Positions 14,676-22,454 of a stretch of 64,000 nt of DNA are shown here, piece by piece (within the stretch, counting starts at the first letter, position 1; each line of letters begins with the position of its first letter). The notes under the pieces were generated by a model. The model was given only the letters and a program-made list of their open reading frames with translations. It was not told where the DNA came from and did no database searches. The position numbers and the translations under genes are program-made. Source of the stretch: JARRNJ01 sp037385045 (lineage in GTDB: Bacteria; Pseudomonadota; Gammaproteobacteria; JASBUN01); contig JARRNJ010000023.1 in NCBI GenBank assembly GCA_037385045.1, positions 20,547-84,546 on the forward strand. The letters are read 5' to 3'.

Positions 14676-16250
14676 TTGTACCGACTGGCTGACCAGCGTT
14701 TGTCACGCCTGCTCAACTGCCGGCAACCCGCATTGTTGCGCGGCGGCTTGATCGGCTTGGAGAAGGAGAGCCTGCGAGTCAACCGCAGGGGAGGCATTGC
14801 CCAGACCCCGCATCCCCGCGTGCTTGGTTCCGCACTCACCCATCCCTACATCACCACCGACTATTCCGAGGCCCTGCTGGAATTCATTACCCCGCCATAT
14901 GCGGGACCGGCGGCCGCGTTGAACTTCCTGCGCGATACACAGAAGTTCGTTTATGATCGGCTTGGGGACGAAATTCTATGGGCAACCAGCATGCCCTGTG
15001 TGCTGGCCGGAGAAGCGAACATTCCCATCGCCTACTACGGCGAATCGAACGCCGGTAAGATGAAAGCCGTGTACCGTCGCGGCCTCGGCTATCGTTACGG
15101 CCGGGTGATGCAGGTCATCGCCGGGGTGCATTTCAACTATTCGGTTCCGGATACGTTCTGGCCCGTGTTCCAGGAACTCGAAGGCGACAGTGGTCCGCTG
15201 CAGGCGTTCATCAATGATCGCTACTTCGGCATGATCCGCAACCTGCAGCGCTTCGGGTGGCTGGTTTCGTATCTGTTCGGGGCATCCCCCGCCGTGTGCA
15301 AATCTTTTATGGGGGGCAAGCCCACCCGCATGCCCGTGTTCAACGACAATACCTATTACGAACCCTACGCCACCTCGCTGCGCATGGGCGACATCGGTTA
15401 CCAGAATCGCAAGGAAGACGAAACCGGCGTCAAGGCTTGTTACGACAGTTTGGATTCCTACGTGGCGAGTCTCACCTGCGCCATCGAAACGCCCTGTCCG
15501 GTTTACGAAAAGATCGGCGTGATTGTCGATGGTGAATACCGTCAGCTCAATGCCAACCTCCTGCAGATCGAAAACGAATACTACAGCACCATCCGGCCCA
15601 AGCAGGTGCTCAACAACAATGAAAAGCCGAGCCTGGCGTTGAAATATCGCGGCGTGCGCTACGTGGAACTGCGCTCACTCGACGTCAATGCCTTCGATCC
15701 TCTCGGTATCTCGGAAACGCAACTGCGGTTCCTGGAAGCTTTTGTCCTGTTCTGCCTGCTGCACGACAGCCCGGTGGTGCGTGCCGATGAAAGGGCGGCC
15801 ATCGACCACAATCAGCTGGAGGCGGCCCACCGCGGCCGCGATCCGGCGCTGGAACTGATCGTCGACGGCGCAACCCGCCCGCTGCGCCAATGGGCCGGGG
15901 AGTTGTGCGGCGCCATGGAGGGTATCTGCGACTACCTCGACGCTGGCGATCCAGAGCGACCCTATAGCCGTGCGCTGGCACTGCAGAAGGAGGCGGTGCG
16001 GGACGCGGATGGTACGCCGTCGGCGCGCATGCTGGCGGAGATGCGTGAACATGGCGAAGGATTCTACGATTTCGCCCGGCGCATGTCCGCGCGGCATGGC
16101 ATGCATTTCGCCGACCTGGGGCTGGATCCGGAAAGCCGCGCCCTGTTCGAGCGCGAGGCCGCCGAATCACTGCGGCGGCAGGCGGAAATGGAGGCGGCCG
16201 ACGATCTGCCCTTCGACCAGTATCTCGCACGCTATTTCGCTCAGGCGTAG
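14676..16250 (+). CDS. gshA: Glutamate-cysteine ligase (type 1)
   Basis: This 524-aa enzyme catalyses the ATP-dependent joining of glutamate and cysteine, the first step of glutathione synthesis. The type-1 signature is present throughout: LIGLEKESLRVNR near residue 26, LTHPYITTDYSEALLEFITPP, the ATSMPCVL and YGESNAGKMKAVYRRGLGYRYG blocks, and HFNYSVPD. The length is that of the E. coli enzyme (518 aa). The start is a TTG at 14676: no ATG or GTG occurs between it and the in-frame stop at 14652, and AAGGA lies 10 bases upstream. E. coli gshA also begins with TTG. No gshB is in the window. Confidence 0.96.
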   Translation: MYRLADQRLSRLLNCRQPALLRGGLIGLEKESLRVNRRGGIAQTPHPRVLGSALTHPYITTDYSEALLEFITPPYAGPAAALNFLRDTQKFVYDRLGDEILWATSMPCVLAGEANIPIAYYGESNAGKMKAVYRRGLGYRYGRVMQVIAGVHFNYSVPDTFWPVFQELEGDSGPLQAFINDRYFGMIRNLQRFGWLVSYLFGASPAVCKSFMGGKPTRMPVFNDNTYYEPYATSLRMGDIGYQNRKEDETGVKACYDSLDSYVASLTCAIETPCPVYEKIGVIVDGEYRQLNANLLQIENEYYSTIRPKQVLNNNEKPSLALKYRGVRYVELRSLDVNAFDPLGISETQLRFLEAFVLFCLLHDSPVVRADERAAIDHNQLEAAHRGRDPALELIVDGATRPLRQWAGELCGAMEGICDYLDAGDPERPYSRALALQKEAVRDADGTPSARMLAEMREHGEGFYDFARRMSARHGMHFADLGLDPESRALFEREAAESLRRQAEMEAADDLPFDQYLARYFAQA

Positions 16251-16287
16251 GTGGTCGCGGTGCCTCGCTGCGCCAATGCCCTTTGCG

Positions 16288-16293
16288 TATAAT
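16288..16293 (+). promoter_or_regulatory. Candidate -10 element
   Basis: A perfect TATAAT stands 42 bases before the start of the membrane protein gene at 16336. The -35 region is weak. Confidence 0.35.
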
Positions 16294-16335
16294 CCGTACC
16301 CATTCCGGTGCAATTCCGGGTCGAAGGCGGGTGCG

Positions 16336-16668
16336 ATGAGAGCGATTGCGGGCGTGTTCGTGCGGCAGGTCGGATGGCTGCGGGTCGGGCTGTACACGTT
16401 GGTGCTGCTGTCGGTGGTGTTCCGGCCGCAGCCCGGCGGGGAAGTGGTCTATGAAGGTTGGGCCATTGCCACGACGCTGTTGATCCCCACCCTGAGTCCG
16501 CTGATTTTCATGGGTCTGCTGCTCGATGTTTTGATGAGCCTGGTGTTGCGCGCGGACAAGACCGGCGCGGAACGGCGCCGTTACCGTACGGTTCTGGTCA
16601 GCGACCTGATCATGGCGGTGATCATGGCTGTTGCCTGGGTGCCGTTTTTCCGTGCGCTGGGTCAATAG
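16336..16668 (+). CDS. Small integral membrane protein (110 aa)
   Basis: Three hydrophobic segments are seen (about 14-32, 48-70 and 90-106), separated by short polar loops (FRPQPGGEVVYEGW; RADKTGAERRRYR). The sequence keeps the orientation of an inner-membrane protein with a basic cytoplasmic loop. A TATAAT lies 42 bases upstream, so it probably has its own promoter. It may be co-transcribed with the isoaspartyl peptidase gene that follows after 18 bases. I do not recognise a family. Confidence 0.65.
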   Translation: MRAIAGVFVRQVGWLRVGLYTLVLLSVVFRPQPGGEVVYEGWAIATTLLIPTLSPLIFMGLLLDVLMSLVLRADKTGAERRRYRTVLVSDLIMAVIMAVAWVPFFRALGQ

Positions 16669-16686
16669 ATCGCCCGGGGCTCGAAC

Positions 16687-17544
16687 GTGGTTTTCCCACC
16701 CTGCATCATCGTTCACGGAGGGGCCGGGTTCCTTGCCGAGGGCCAGGAAACGGATTCGCGTCTCGCCGGTTGCCGCGAGGCGGCCGAGAGCGGTTGGCGC
16801 CTGCTCGCTGCAGGCGGCACAGCGCTTGATGCGGCAGAGGCGGCCGTTACCGTGCTGGAGAACAACCCCTTGTTCAATGCCGGCACCGGCGCATCGCTGA
16901 ATGCCGACGGCCTGGTTGAGCTGGATGCATCCATCATGGATGGTAGCCGGCTCGCGGCGGGTGCCGTGGCGGCGGTCCAGGGCATCCGCAATCCGGTGCG
17001 GCTGGCGCGCAAAGTCCTCGATGACGGCCGCCATGTGTTGTTGGCCGGTGCAGGCGCGCTCCGATTCGCCCGCGAAGCGGGGATCGAGCTCTGCACGCCG
17101 CAAGCGCTGGCAGTGGAAAGCCAACGTCTGCGGTGGCAGGCCAGGCACGGTACGGTCGGCTGTGTGGCCCGGGATGCCAACGGAGGTTTCGCTGCCGCCA
17201 CGTCCACCGGCGGCTTGTTCGACAAACTCGCGGGGCGGGTCGGCGACTCGGCGCTGATCGGCTGCGGAACCTACGCCCATTCCCGCGGTGGCGTGTCGTG
17301 CACCGGTATCGGCGAAGCGATTATCCGCACGGTGCTGGCAAAAGCAGCGGCCGACCGGCTTGCCGACGGGGTGGCCGCCGCCGCCGCTGCCCGCATGACC
17401 ATCGACGCGTTCGCGCGCGCCACCGGTAGTGAAGCCGGCCTGATCCTGATCGATGCCGACGGCGGGGTGGGCTTTGCGCACAATGCCCGCAACATGCCCG
17501 TGTGCGCTGTGCTCGGCCAGGACCGGATCGAACTGCACGCCTGA
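16687..17544 (+). CDS. Isoaspartyl peptidase / L-asparaginase (Ntn hydrolase)
   Basis: This 285-aa enzyme is of the plant-type asparaginase (T2) family, which cleaves isoaspartyl dipeptides or asparagine after self-processing. The autocleavage site is G155/T156 in HGTVGCVARD, with T156 the future N-terminal nucleophile, and the ATSTGG motif follows. IIVHGGAG near the N-terminus and AGTGASLN at about 65-72 are typical. The start is GTG at 16687. The length is short for the family (about 300-320), mainly in loops. It would recycle isoaspartyl peptides from damaged proteins, complementing the Pcm methyltransferase at 60.4 kb. Confidence 0.92.
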   Translation: MVFPPCIIVHGGAGFLAEGQETDSRLAGCREAAESGWRLLAAGGTALDAAEAAVTVLENNPLFNAGTGASLNADGLVELDASIMDGSRLAAGAVAAVQGIRNPVRLARKVLDDGRHVLLAGAGALRFAREAGIELCTPQALAVESQRLRWQARHGTVGCVARDANGGFAAATSTGGLFDKLAGRVGDSALIGCGTYAHSRGGVSCTGIGEAIIRTVLAKAAADRLADGVAAAAAARMTIDAFARATGSEAGLILIDADGGVGFAHNARNMPVCAVLGQDRIELHA

Positions 17545-17600
17545 CTCGTACCGGCGCCTGCCGCATATCGGTGCGCCGCACGCCGGCCCTTTCATTCAGC

Positions 17601-17609
17601 TGCTACAAT
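17601..17609 (+). promoter_or_regulatory. Candidate extended -10 promoter
   Basis: TGCTACAAT (TG, one base, TACAAT) lies 66 bases upstream of the CBS gene start at 17675 in an AT-richer stretch. No -35 match is needed for such a site. Confidence 0.4.
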
Positions 17610-17674
17610 AAAAAATATGCCAGTCCCGTCCCGTTGATCGTATGCCGGTCGGTCGTCAGAGGAGCGCAACCACC

Positions 17675-18274
17675 ATGCCCGATGGTTTTTCCGAATTGAA
17701 AACACGCATGTTGCCCGCGGGTACGCCCGTCTATCGCTTCAACCAGGGGCTCCCTGAGCGGGTGACGATGAAGGATCCGGCGGTCAATGTGATGACGGAC
17801 TTGCGGCGCACCAAGGCCATCACGGTAGCGCCCCACACGCCCATCGACGGGGCACTGCAGAAGATGATCAACGCGGAGGTGCGGCTGCTGGTGGTGACCA
17901 ACGCGGCAGGCGAAGTGGTGGGCGTGATCAGCGCCCGCGACATTCTCGGCGAGAAGCCGGTCAGCTACATTTCCCGCGAGCGGGTCGCGCGCAGCGAAAT
18001 CCAGGTATCACATGTCATGACGCCGCGGGAGCAGATCGACGCACTGGACATGGAGGACGTGTATCGCTCGCGAGTCGGCGACATTGTCGCCACGCTGCGG
18101 GAACGGGGACGCCAGCATACGCTGGTGCTCGACAATGACGACCGCATCGACGGGCCGGTGGTGAGGGGAATCTTCTCCCTGACCCAGATCGGCTCGCAAC
18201 TCGGCGTGGAAATTCACTCCAACGGCCGGGTGCAGAGCTTTGCCGAAGTGGAGGCGCTGCTCAACGCCGGATGA
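17675..18274 (+). CDS. CBS-domain pair protein
   Basis: This 199-aa protein is a tandem CBS (Bateman) module, a nucleotide-sensing fold. The first CBS covers about 30-100 with VAPHTPIDGALQKMINAEVR and GEVVGVISARDILGEK; the second covers about 105-180 with VSHVMTPREQID, VGDIVATLRERGRQHTLVLD and GIFSLTQIG. It has no fused catalytic domain. GAGGAG lies about 10 bases before the ATG. Ligand and partner are unknown. A second stand-alone CBS protein is at 24.3 kb. Confidence 0.88.
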   Translation: MPDGFSELKTRMLPAGTPVYRFNQGLPERVTMKDPAVNVMTDLRRTKAITVAPHTPIDGALQKMINAEVRLLVVTNAAGEVVGVISARDILGEKPVSYISRERVARSEIQVSHVMTPREQIDALDMEDVYRSRVGDIVATLRERGRQHTLVLDNDDRIDGPVVRGIFSLTQIGSQLGVEIHSNGRVQSFAEVEALLNAG

Positions 18275-18292
18275 CGGCGCCGGCGGGCGAGA

Positions 18293-19561
18293 TCACCACA
18301 GGTGCCGGCGGCCGAAACTGGCGCGGTGTATTTCGCCGAGATCGACTTTCATGGTGCCGGGATCGACGCTGCGCACGATTTCCACGGTATGCCCGTTGCG
18401 GTTGCGGCGCTCGTCGGCGAGGTCGAGGCTGCGCGGGCGTTTCAACGGCTTGCGGTCCGCGTCGCACAGCACGAGCAGTCGCGGGCGCAGGCGCCGCTGG
18501 TAGCATTGTGAAACGATGATTCCCACTTCGCGGCTGCTCAGTTCCACAAGGGTGCCGGCAGGATAGATGCCGATGGCCTGGATAAATTCGTCCACCAACT
18601 CCCCTTGGAACTGGGTGTCGCGCAGCTGGTACAGGTGAGTCACCGCGTCGGCCGATGACAAGGCCTGCTCCCGCTGGCGGGGATTTCGCAGTCCCTCGTA
18701 GTAATCCACCAGGCCGGCGATGCGGGCCAGGTACGGAATCCGGTCACCGCCGAGACCCGACGGGTAGCCGCTGCCGTCGAAGCGTTCGTGATGTCCGGCG
18801 ACCACGGTCAGGACCAGCTTGTCGATTTCGGCGCTGTGCTTGAGCAGCTGGACGCCATACTCCACGTGGCGCTCGAACAGCGCCTGATCTTCAGGGGTCC
18901 GCGGTTCCGGCCTGGTCACCACGTCGATGGGCAGCTGCGTGATGCCGATGTCGCACAGCAGCACGCCCAGCACCAGCGCCTCCAGGCCGTCCTCGGCGAC
19001 GCCCAGGTGGCGGCCCACGACGCACGCCCATACCGCCGAACGGATCGATCGGTTGAACGAGTAGTCGTCATGCTCCTGCAGGCGGGTGAGCCATACCAGG
19101 GCGTTGGGGTTGCGGATCACGCTGCGGACCAGCGATTTGACGGCTTTGGCGGTATGGTCGAAATCCATCGAGCGCCCGGCGCGCAGGTCGGCGAACAACC
19201 GGTCCATGGATGCGGACAACCGCTGATGCACACGCTCGGCCTTGGGGATCTCCTTCTCCACCGAACGGAGTTCACGATAGCGTCCAGGCTGCTTTTTCAA
19301 CGGGCGGGACTTGATCCGGCCGGGCGGTGGGTGATGGTGCGTAACCGCAATCGGCGCCTCGTAGGACGTGGGTGCGTAGCCGCGTTCGATATCGACAATG
19401 ACGTGTTGGCAGTAGTTGCGCAATGCCTGGATATCCTGAGGACGGGCGATGTAGAAACCCTGCAACGGAAAAGGGGTTTCGACCCACGGGCGATCGAGCT
19501 CGGCAACATACATGCCCAGCGTCAGATCGGAAACGTTGACTTTGACCTGTTGGAGAGCCAC
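18293..19561 (-). CDS. HD-GYP family protein with degenerate HD site (DUF3391 N-terminus)
   Basis: The N-terminal 70 residues are a DUF3391 domain (VKVNVSDLTLGMYVAELDRPWVET), which often precedes HD-GYP c-di-GMP phosphodiesterases. The HD-GYP region begins near residue 165. Its HHERFDGSGYPSGL motif at about 257-270 is intact, but the HD pair of the usual LLHDIGK is replaced by LLCDIGIT (Cys at 203, Asp 204), and the earlier ligand HS is RS (NRSIRS). Two metal ligands are thus missing, which predicts loss of phosphodiesterase activity and perhaps a c-di-GMP-binding role. GTG 19561 is the preferred start; a TTG 18 bases earlier is possible. Confidence 0.85.
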   Translation of the reverse strand: MALQQVKVNVSDLTLGMYVAELDRPWVETPFPLQGFYIARPQDIQALRNYCQHVIVDIERGYAPTSYEAPIAVTHHHPPPGRIKSRPLKKQPGRYRELRSVEKEIPKAERVHQRLSASMDRLFADLRAGRSMDFDHTAKAVKSLVRSVIRNPNALVWLTRLQEHDDYSFNRSIRSAVWACVVGRHLGVAEDGLEALVLGVLLCDIGITQLPIDVVTRPEPRTPEDQALFERHVEYGVQLLKHSAEIDKLVLTVVAGHHERFDGSGYPSGLGGDRIPYLARIAGLVDYYEGLRNPRQREQALSSADAVTHLYQLRDTQFQGELVDEFIQAIGIYPAGTLVELSSREVGIIVSQCYQRRLRPRLLVLCDADRKPLKRPRSLDLADERRNRNGHTVEIVRSVDPGTMKVDLGEIHRASFGRRHLW

Positions 19562-19842
19562 TGTTCTCAGCCTTTGCAACCCGTCAACCGGTGCCGTAAT
19601 TGTCCCGTCGGGCCGTTTGCGCGGCCGGAACCGTGATGCGGATGTCGCGGCGACCGACGATTACGAAATTCCCCCGAGTGCACTATATATCGGCCCCGGG
19701 CCCGTTTTCGGGAGTTCGTCACAGCTTCGCCGGGGCATTTTGACTATTCGATCACAATCCCGTCCGGTGGGCCGGGCGTCCGTCACGGGGTGGCATCTCG
19801 CGACGCGCTGGAATTTACCCCAAATTGTATGGAGGATCCGTT

Positions 19843-20541
19843 ATGACCAAAACCGTCCTGATCACCGGAACCAGTCGTGGCATCGGCCTGGAGTTCGCCC
19901 GCCAGTACACCGAGGCCGGATGGCGCGTGTTCGCCGCGTGCCGGCGCCCGCAGGCAGCCCACGACCTGAATGCGCTGGCGGCGGCCTCCGGCGGATCAAT
20001 GACGGTACATCCGCTGGATGTGACCGACCCCAGCCAGCTGCAGGCACTGCAACAGGCGATCGGGGCCACGCCGCTCGACCTGCTGTTGAACAACGCCGGC
20101 ATCTATGGGCAGGCCAGCGCCGTATTCGGTCATACCGATGCGGGCAAATGGCTGGAGGCGTTCCGCGTCAATACCATTGCCCCGATGAAAATCATGGAAG
20201 CATTCGTGTCCAACGTCGCGGCCAGCGACACCCGGCTGATGGCAGCGCTGAGCAGCAAGATGGGCAGCATGGCCGATAATCATTCCGGCGGCAGCTACGT
20301 CTATCGTTCGTCCAAGGCCGCTCTCAACGCCGTGATGAAGAGCGCCGCCGTGGATCTGCGCGACCGGGGCGTGACCGTCGTTGCATTGCACCCGGGCTGG
20401 GTGAGGACGGACATGGGCGGCGCCAGCGCGGAAATCAGCACCGCCGAAAGTGTGGCGCACCTGCGCCGGATTCTGGATCGCGTCACGGCCGCCGACAGCG
20501 GCTCGTTCTTCGATGTGGACGGTTCCATCGTGCCCTGGTAG
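19843..20541 (+). CDS. SDR family oxidoreductase
   Basis: This 232-aa protein is a short-chain dehydrogenase/reductase. The NAD(P)-binding motif is TGTSRGIGLE (about 8-17), LLNNAGIYG (about 86-94) follows, and the catalytic Tyr and Lys are in GSYVYRSSKAAL. It resembles the C-factor (CsgA-like) group, which are short cytoplasmic enzymes of mostly unknown substrate. GGAGG before the ATG at 19843 fixes the start. It diverges from the HD-GYP gene over 280 bases in which I see no further gene, and converges on the methyltransferase gene. Confidence 0.93.
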   Translation: MTKTVLITGTSRGIGLEFARQYTEAGWRVFAACRRPQAAHDLNALAAASGGSMTVHPLDVTDPSQLQALQQAIGATPLDLLLNNAGIYGQASAVFGHTDAGKWLEAFRVNTIAPMKIMEAFVSNVAASDTRLMAALSSKMGSMADNHSGGSYVYRSSKAALNAVMKSAAVDLRDRGVTVVALHPGWVRTDMGGASAEISTAESVAHLRRILDRVTAADSGSFFDVDGSIVPW

Positions 20542-20568
20542 CTGAACCCGGGGTCACCGCGAAGACGC

Positions 20569-21225
20569 TCAACGGGCCAGGCGGGTCGCCGCTTCGCGTT
20601 CCAGTGCCGCGGCGCCGTCGCGATCGAGATGGCGCCACGGCAGCGGAATCAGCGCCGGCACCTGCGCCCGGTAACGCCGGTAGGCTTCTCCGTGGTATTG
20701 GAGCAGCTTTTGTTCCTCCAGCCGCAAACCGATCAGCAGATACATGGTGACGATGATCGCCGCCAGCAGCAGGGCCGGGTCCATGTCGCGGGTCCAGAGC
20801 ATGACCAGCCCCAGGCTGTACCAGGGGTGGCGCACGAAGCGGTGCAGGGGCGAGATGTGCAGGCGTTCCTGGTCGCCGATGTCGCGCTGATGGCGCCGCC
20901 ACTGCCGCAGGCCCAGGAACTCGGCGCCGTCGTAGTAGCGCAACGACCAGAGAAAACCGAGCGCCGCCGCTCCGGCCGCGCCGTCGGCGACCCAGCCCAG
21001 CCACCCCTCCCAGCGCCACAGGGCCGCACCCGGCAGGGCATATGTCCACCACAGCAGCGGCGCCAGCAGCACTGTCGCCAGGGTGTTGTAGGCGAGCCGA
21101 TAGGCGGGCACGAGGCGCGGCCAACGGGCCGCCAGCCAGCGCTTGGCGCCCAGCGACGCCAACAGGGAATGGGCCGCGAGATAGGCGGCCCAGCTGCAGG
21201 CCAGGAGCAGGAGTTCCAGGGTCAT
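20569..21225 (-). CDS. Membrane methyltransferase (isoprenylcysteine carboxyl methyltransferase-like)
   Basis: This 218-aa protein has about five membrane spans and ends with the ICMT/PEMT-type SAM-binding signature: FVRHPWYSLGLVMLWTRDMD, a span, then RLEEQKLLQYHGEAYRRYRAQVP at about 173-195. Bacterial members methylate lipids or small molecules, but the substrate is unknown. It lacks a signal peptide. It converges with the SDR gene and diverges from ppnP. Confidence 0.85.
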   Translation of the reverse strand: MTLELLLLACSWAAYLAAHSLLASLGAKRWLAARWPRLVPAYRLAYNTLATVLLAPLLWWTYALPGAALWRWEGWLGWVADGAAGAAALGFLWSLRYYDGAEFLGLRQWRRHQRDIGDQERLHISPLHRFVRHPWYSLGLVMLWTRDMDPALLLAAIIVTMYLLIGLRLEEQKLLQYHGEAYRRYRAQVPALIPLPWRHLDRDGAAALEREAATRLAR

Positions 21226-21333
21226 GGGGGCGACAACGCCGGGGCCGATTCAATCCGCGTCATGATACCATGTGAGGCCGGTCTTCCCGGGGCCCGGTCC
21301 GCAGCACGGCACGGGATGCGCGACATATCGAGG

Positions 21334-21669
21334 ATGCCGATCGTGACCATCAAGAACGTGGATATCCGCAAGAAGGCCAATGTCTACCATGACGGCCGGG
21401 TGACCAGCCGCACCCTGATCACGCCGGACGGCGAGATGAAGACCCTGGGCCTGATGCTGGCCGGCGTCTACCGTTTCAGCACCGAGGCGCCGGAAACCCT
21501 CGAGATCACCGAAGGGCACTGCCGCATCCGCCTGGAGGACAGCCAGGAGTGGACCGAGTACGTCTCGGGCGACACCGTCGAAGTGCCGGGCAACTCCCAT
21601 TTCGACATTGAAGTGACCGACCTGCTCGATTACCTGTGCCACTATCATCCGCCGGGCAAGGAAGCGTAG
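21334..21669 (+). CDS. ppnP: Pyrimidine/purine nucleoside phosphorylase PpnP
   Basis: This 111-aa cupin-fold enzyme phosphorolyses several nucleosides to free base and ribose-1-phosphate. The family match covers KKANVYHDGRVTSRTL, GVMLAGVYRF-like (GLMLAGVYRFSTEAPE), the GDTVEVPGNSHFDIEV cupin strand and the end DYLCHYHP. The E. coli protein is 94 aa, and this one has a slightly longer N-terminus. A second ATG 18 bases upstream is possible. It converges on the SRAP gene. Confidence 0.9.
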   Translation: MPIVTIKNVDIRKKANVYHDGRVTSRTLITPDGEMKTLGLMLAGVYRFSTEAPETLEITEGHCRIRLEDSQEWTEYVSGDTVEVPGNSHFDIEVTDLLDYLCHYHPPGKEA

Positions 21670-21679
21670 CAGAGCGTCT

Positions 21680-22384
21680 TCACAGCTCACCCGAATCGCC
21701 GTCGGCGGACGGCGCCAGGGGCTGTATCAGGTTGGACCCATCGCGGGCCGGATTGTTGACCGCCGCCGCGACCGGGTACGCGGTCATTTCCTCGTCCGGG
21801 CAGGGAACCAGCAGCGCCTGCAGAGCGGCGGCGCCCGTTTCCCCATCCAGCCAGGCATCGTAGTGCGCCGGCGACACGATCACCGGCATGCGGTTGTGCA
21901 CCGGCCGTACCACCGCATTGGCTTCGGTGGTGACGATGACGCAGGACTCGATGGGATTGCCCCCGCTCTCGGACGGCACCCAGCGTTCCCACAGCCCGGC
22001 GAACGCGAACGGGCGGCGGTCCCGGCGTCCCACCCAGTAAGGCTGCTTGCCGGCGGCCAGTTTTTTCCATTCATAAAATCCGTCCGCGGCGATCAGGCAG
22101 CGCCGGCGGCGGAACGCGGCGCGAAACGCCGGTTTGTCGGCCAGGGTTTCCGCGCGGGCGTTGATCAGGCGGTTGCCGATGGCGGTATCCCTGGCCCATG
22201 AGGGAATCAGCCCCCAACGCAACAGCTCCAGGCGCCGCGGCCCGGCATGATCCCGGCGTATTACCGGCACCGGTTGGCTCGGCGCGATGTTGTAACGCGG
22301 TTTCAGGTCCGCCGGAACCGATGCCACGCCGAAGTGCTCGGCGACCAGCGCAGGCTCCGCGCTCAGGGTGTAGCGGCCGCACAT
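21680..22384 (-). CDS. yedK: SRAP domain protein (YedK/HMCES-type abasic-site protein)
   Basis: This 234-aa protein is an SOS response-associated peptidase that crosslinks to abasic sites in single-stranded DNA through Cys2. The start MCGRYTL puts the catalytic cysteine at position 2. PRYNIAPSQ (about 29-37), INARAET with the conserved Glu (about 75-81), DGFYEWKK and PVHNRMPVI with the conserved His are all present. A start 18 bases further upstream would bury Cys2 and is rejected. It is divergent from polX over 70 bases, a DNA-repair neighbourhood. Confidence 0.94.
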   Translation of the reverse strand: MCGRYTLSAEPALVAEHFGVASVPADLKPRYNIAPSQPVPVIRRDHAGPRRLELLRWGLIPSWARDTAIGNRLINARAETLADKPAFRAAFRRRRCLIAADGFYEWKKLAAGKQPYWVGRRDRRPFAFAGLWERWVPSESGGNPIESCVIVTTEANAVVRPVHNRMPVIVSPAHYDAWLDGETGAAALQALLVPCPDEEMTAYPVAAAVNNPARDGSNLIQPLAPSADGDSGEL

Positions 22385-22454
22385 GCCGGCAGTATATCCC
22401 ACGAAACCCCCTGCGTGCGGCGTCTATGCTTGGGATAACCGCTTGGGTGAGCGC

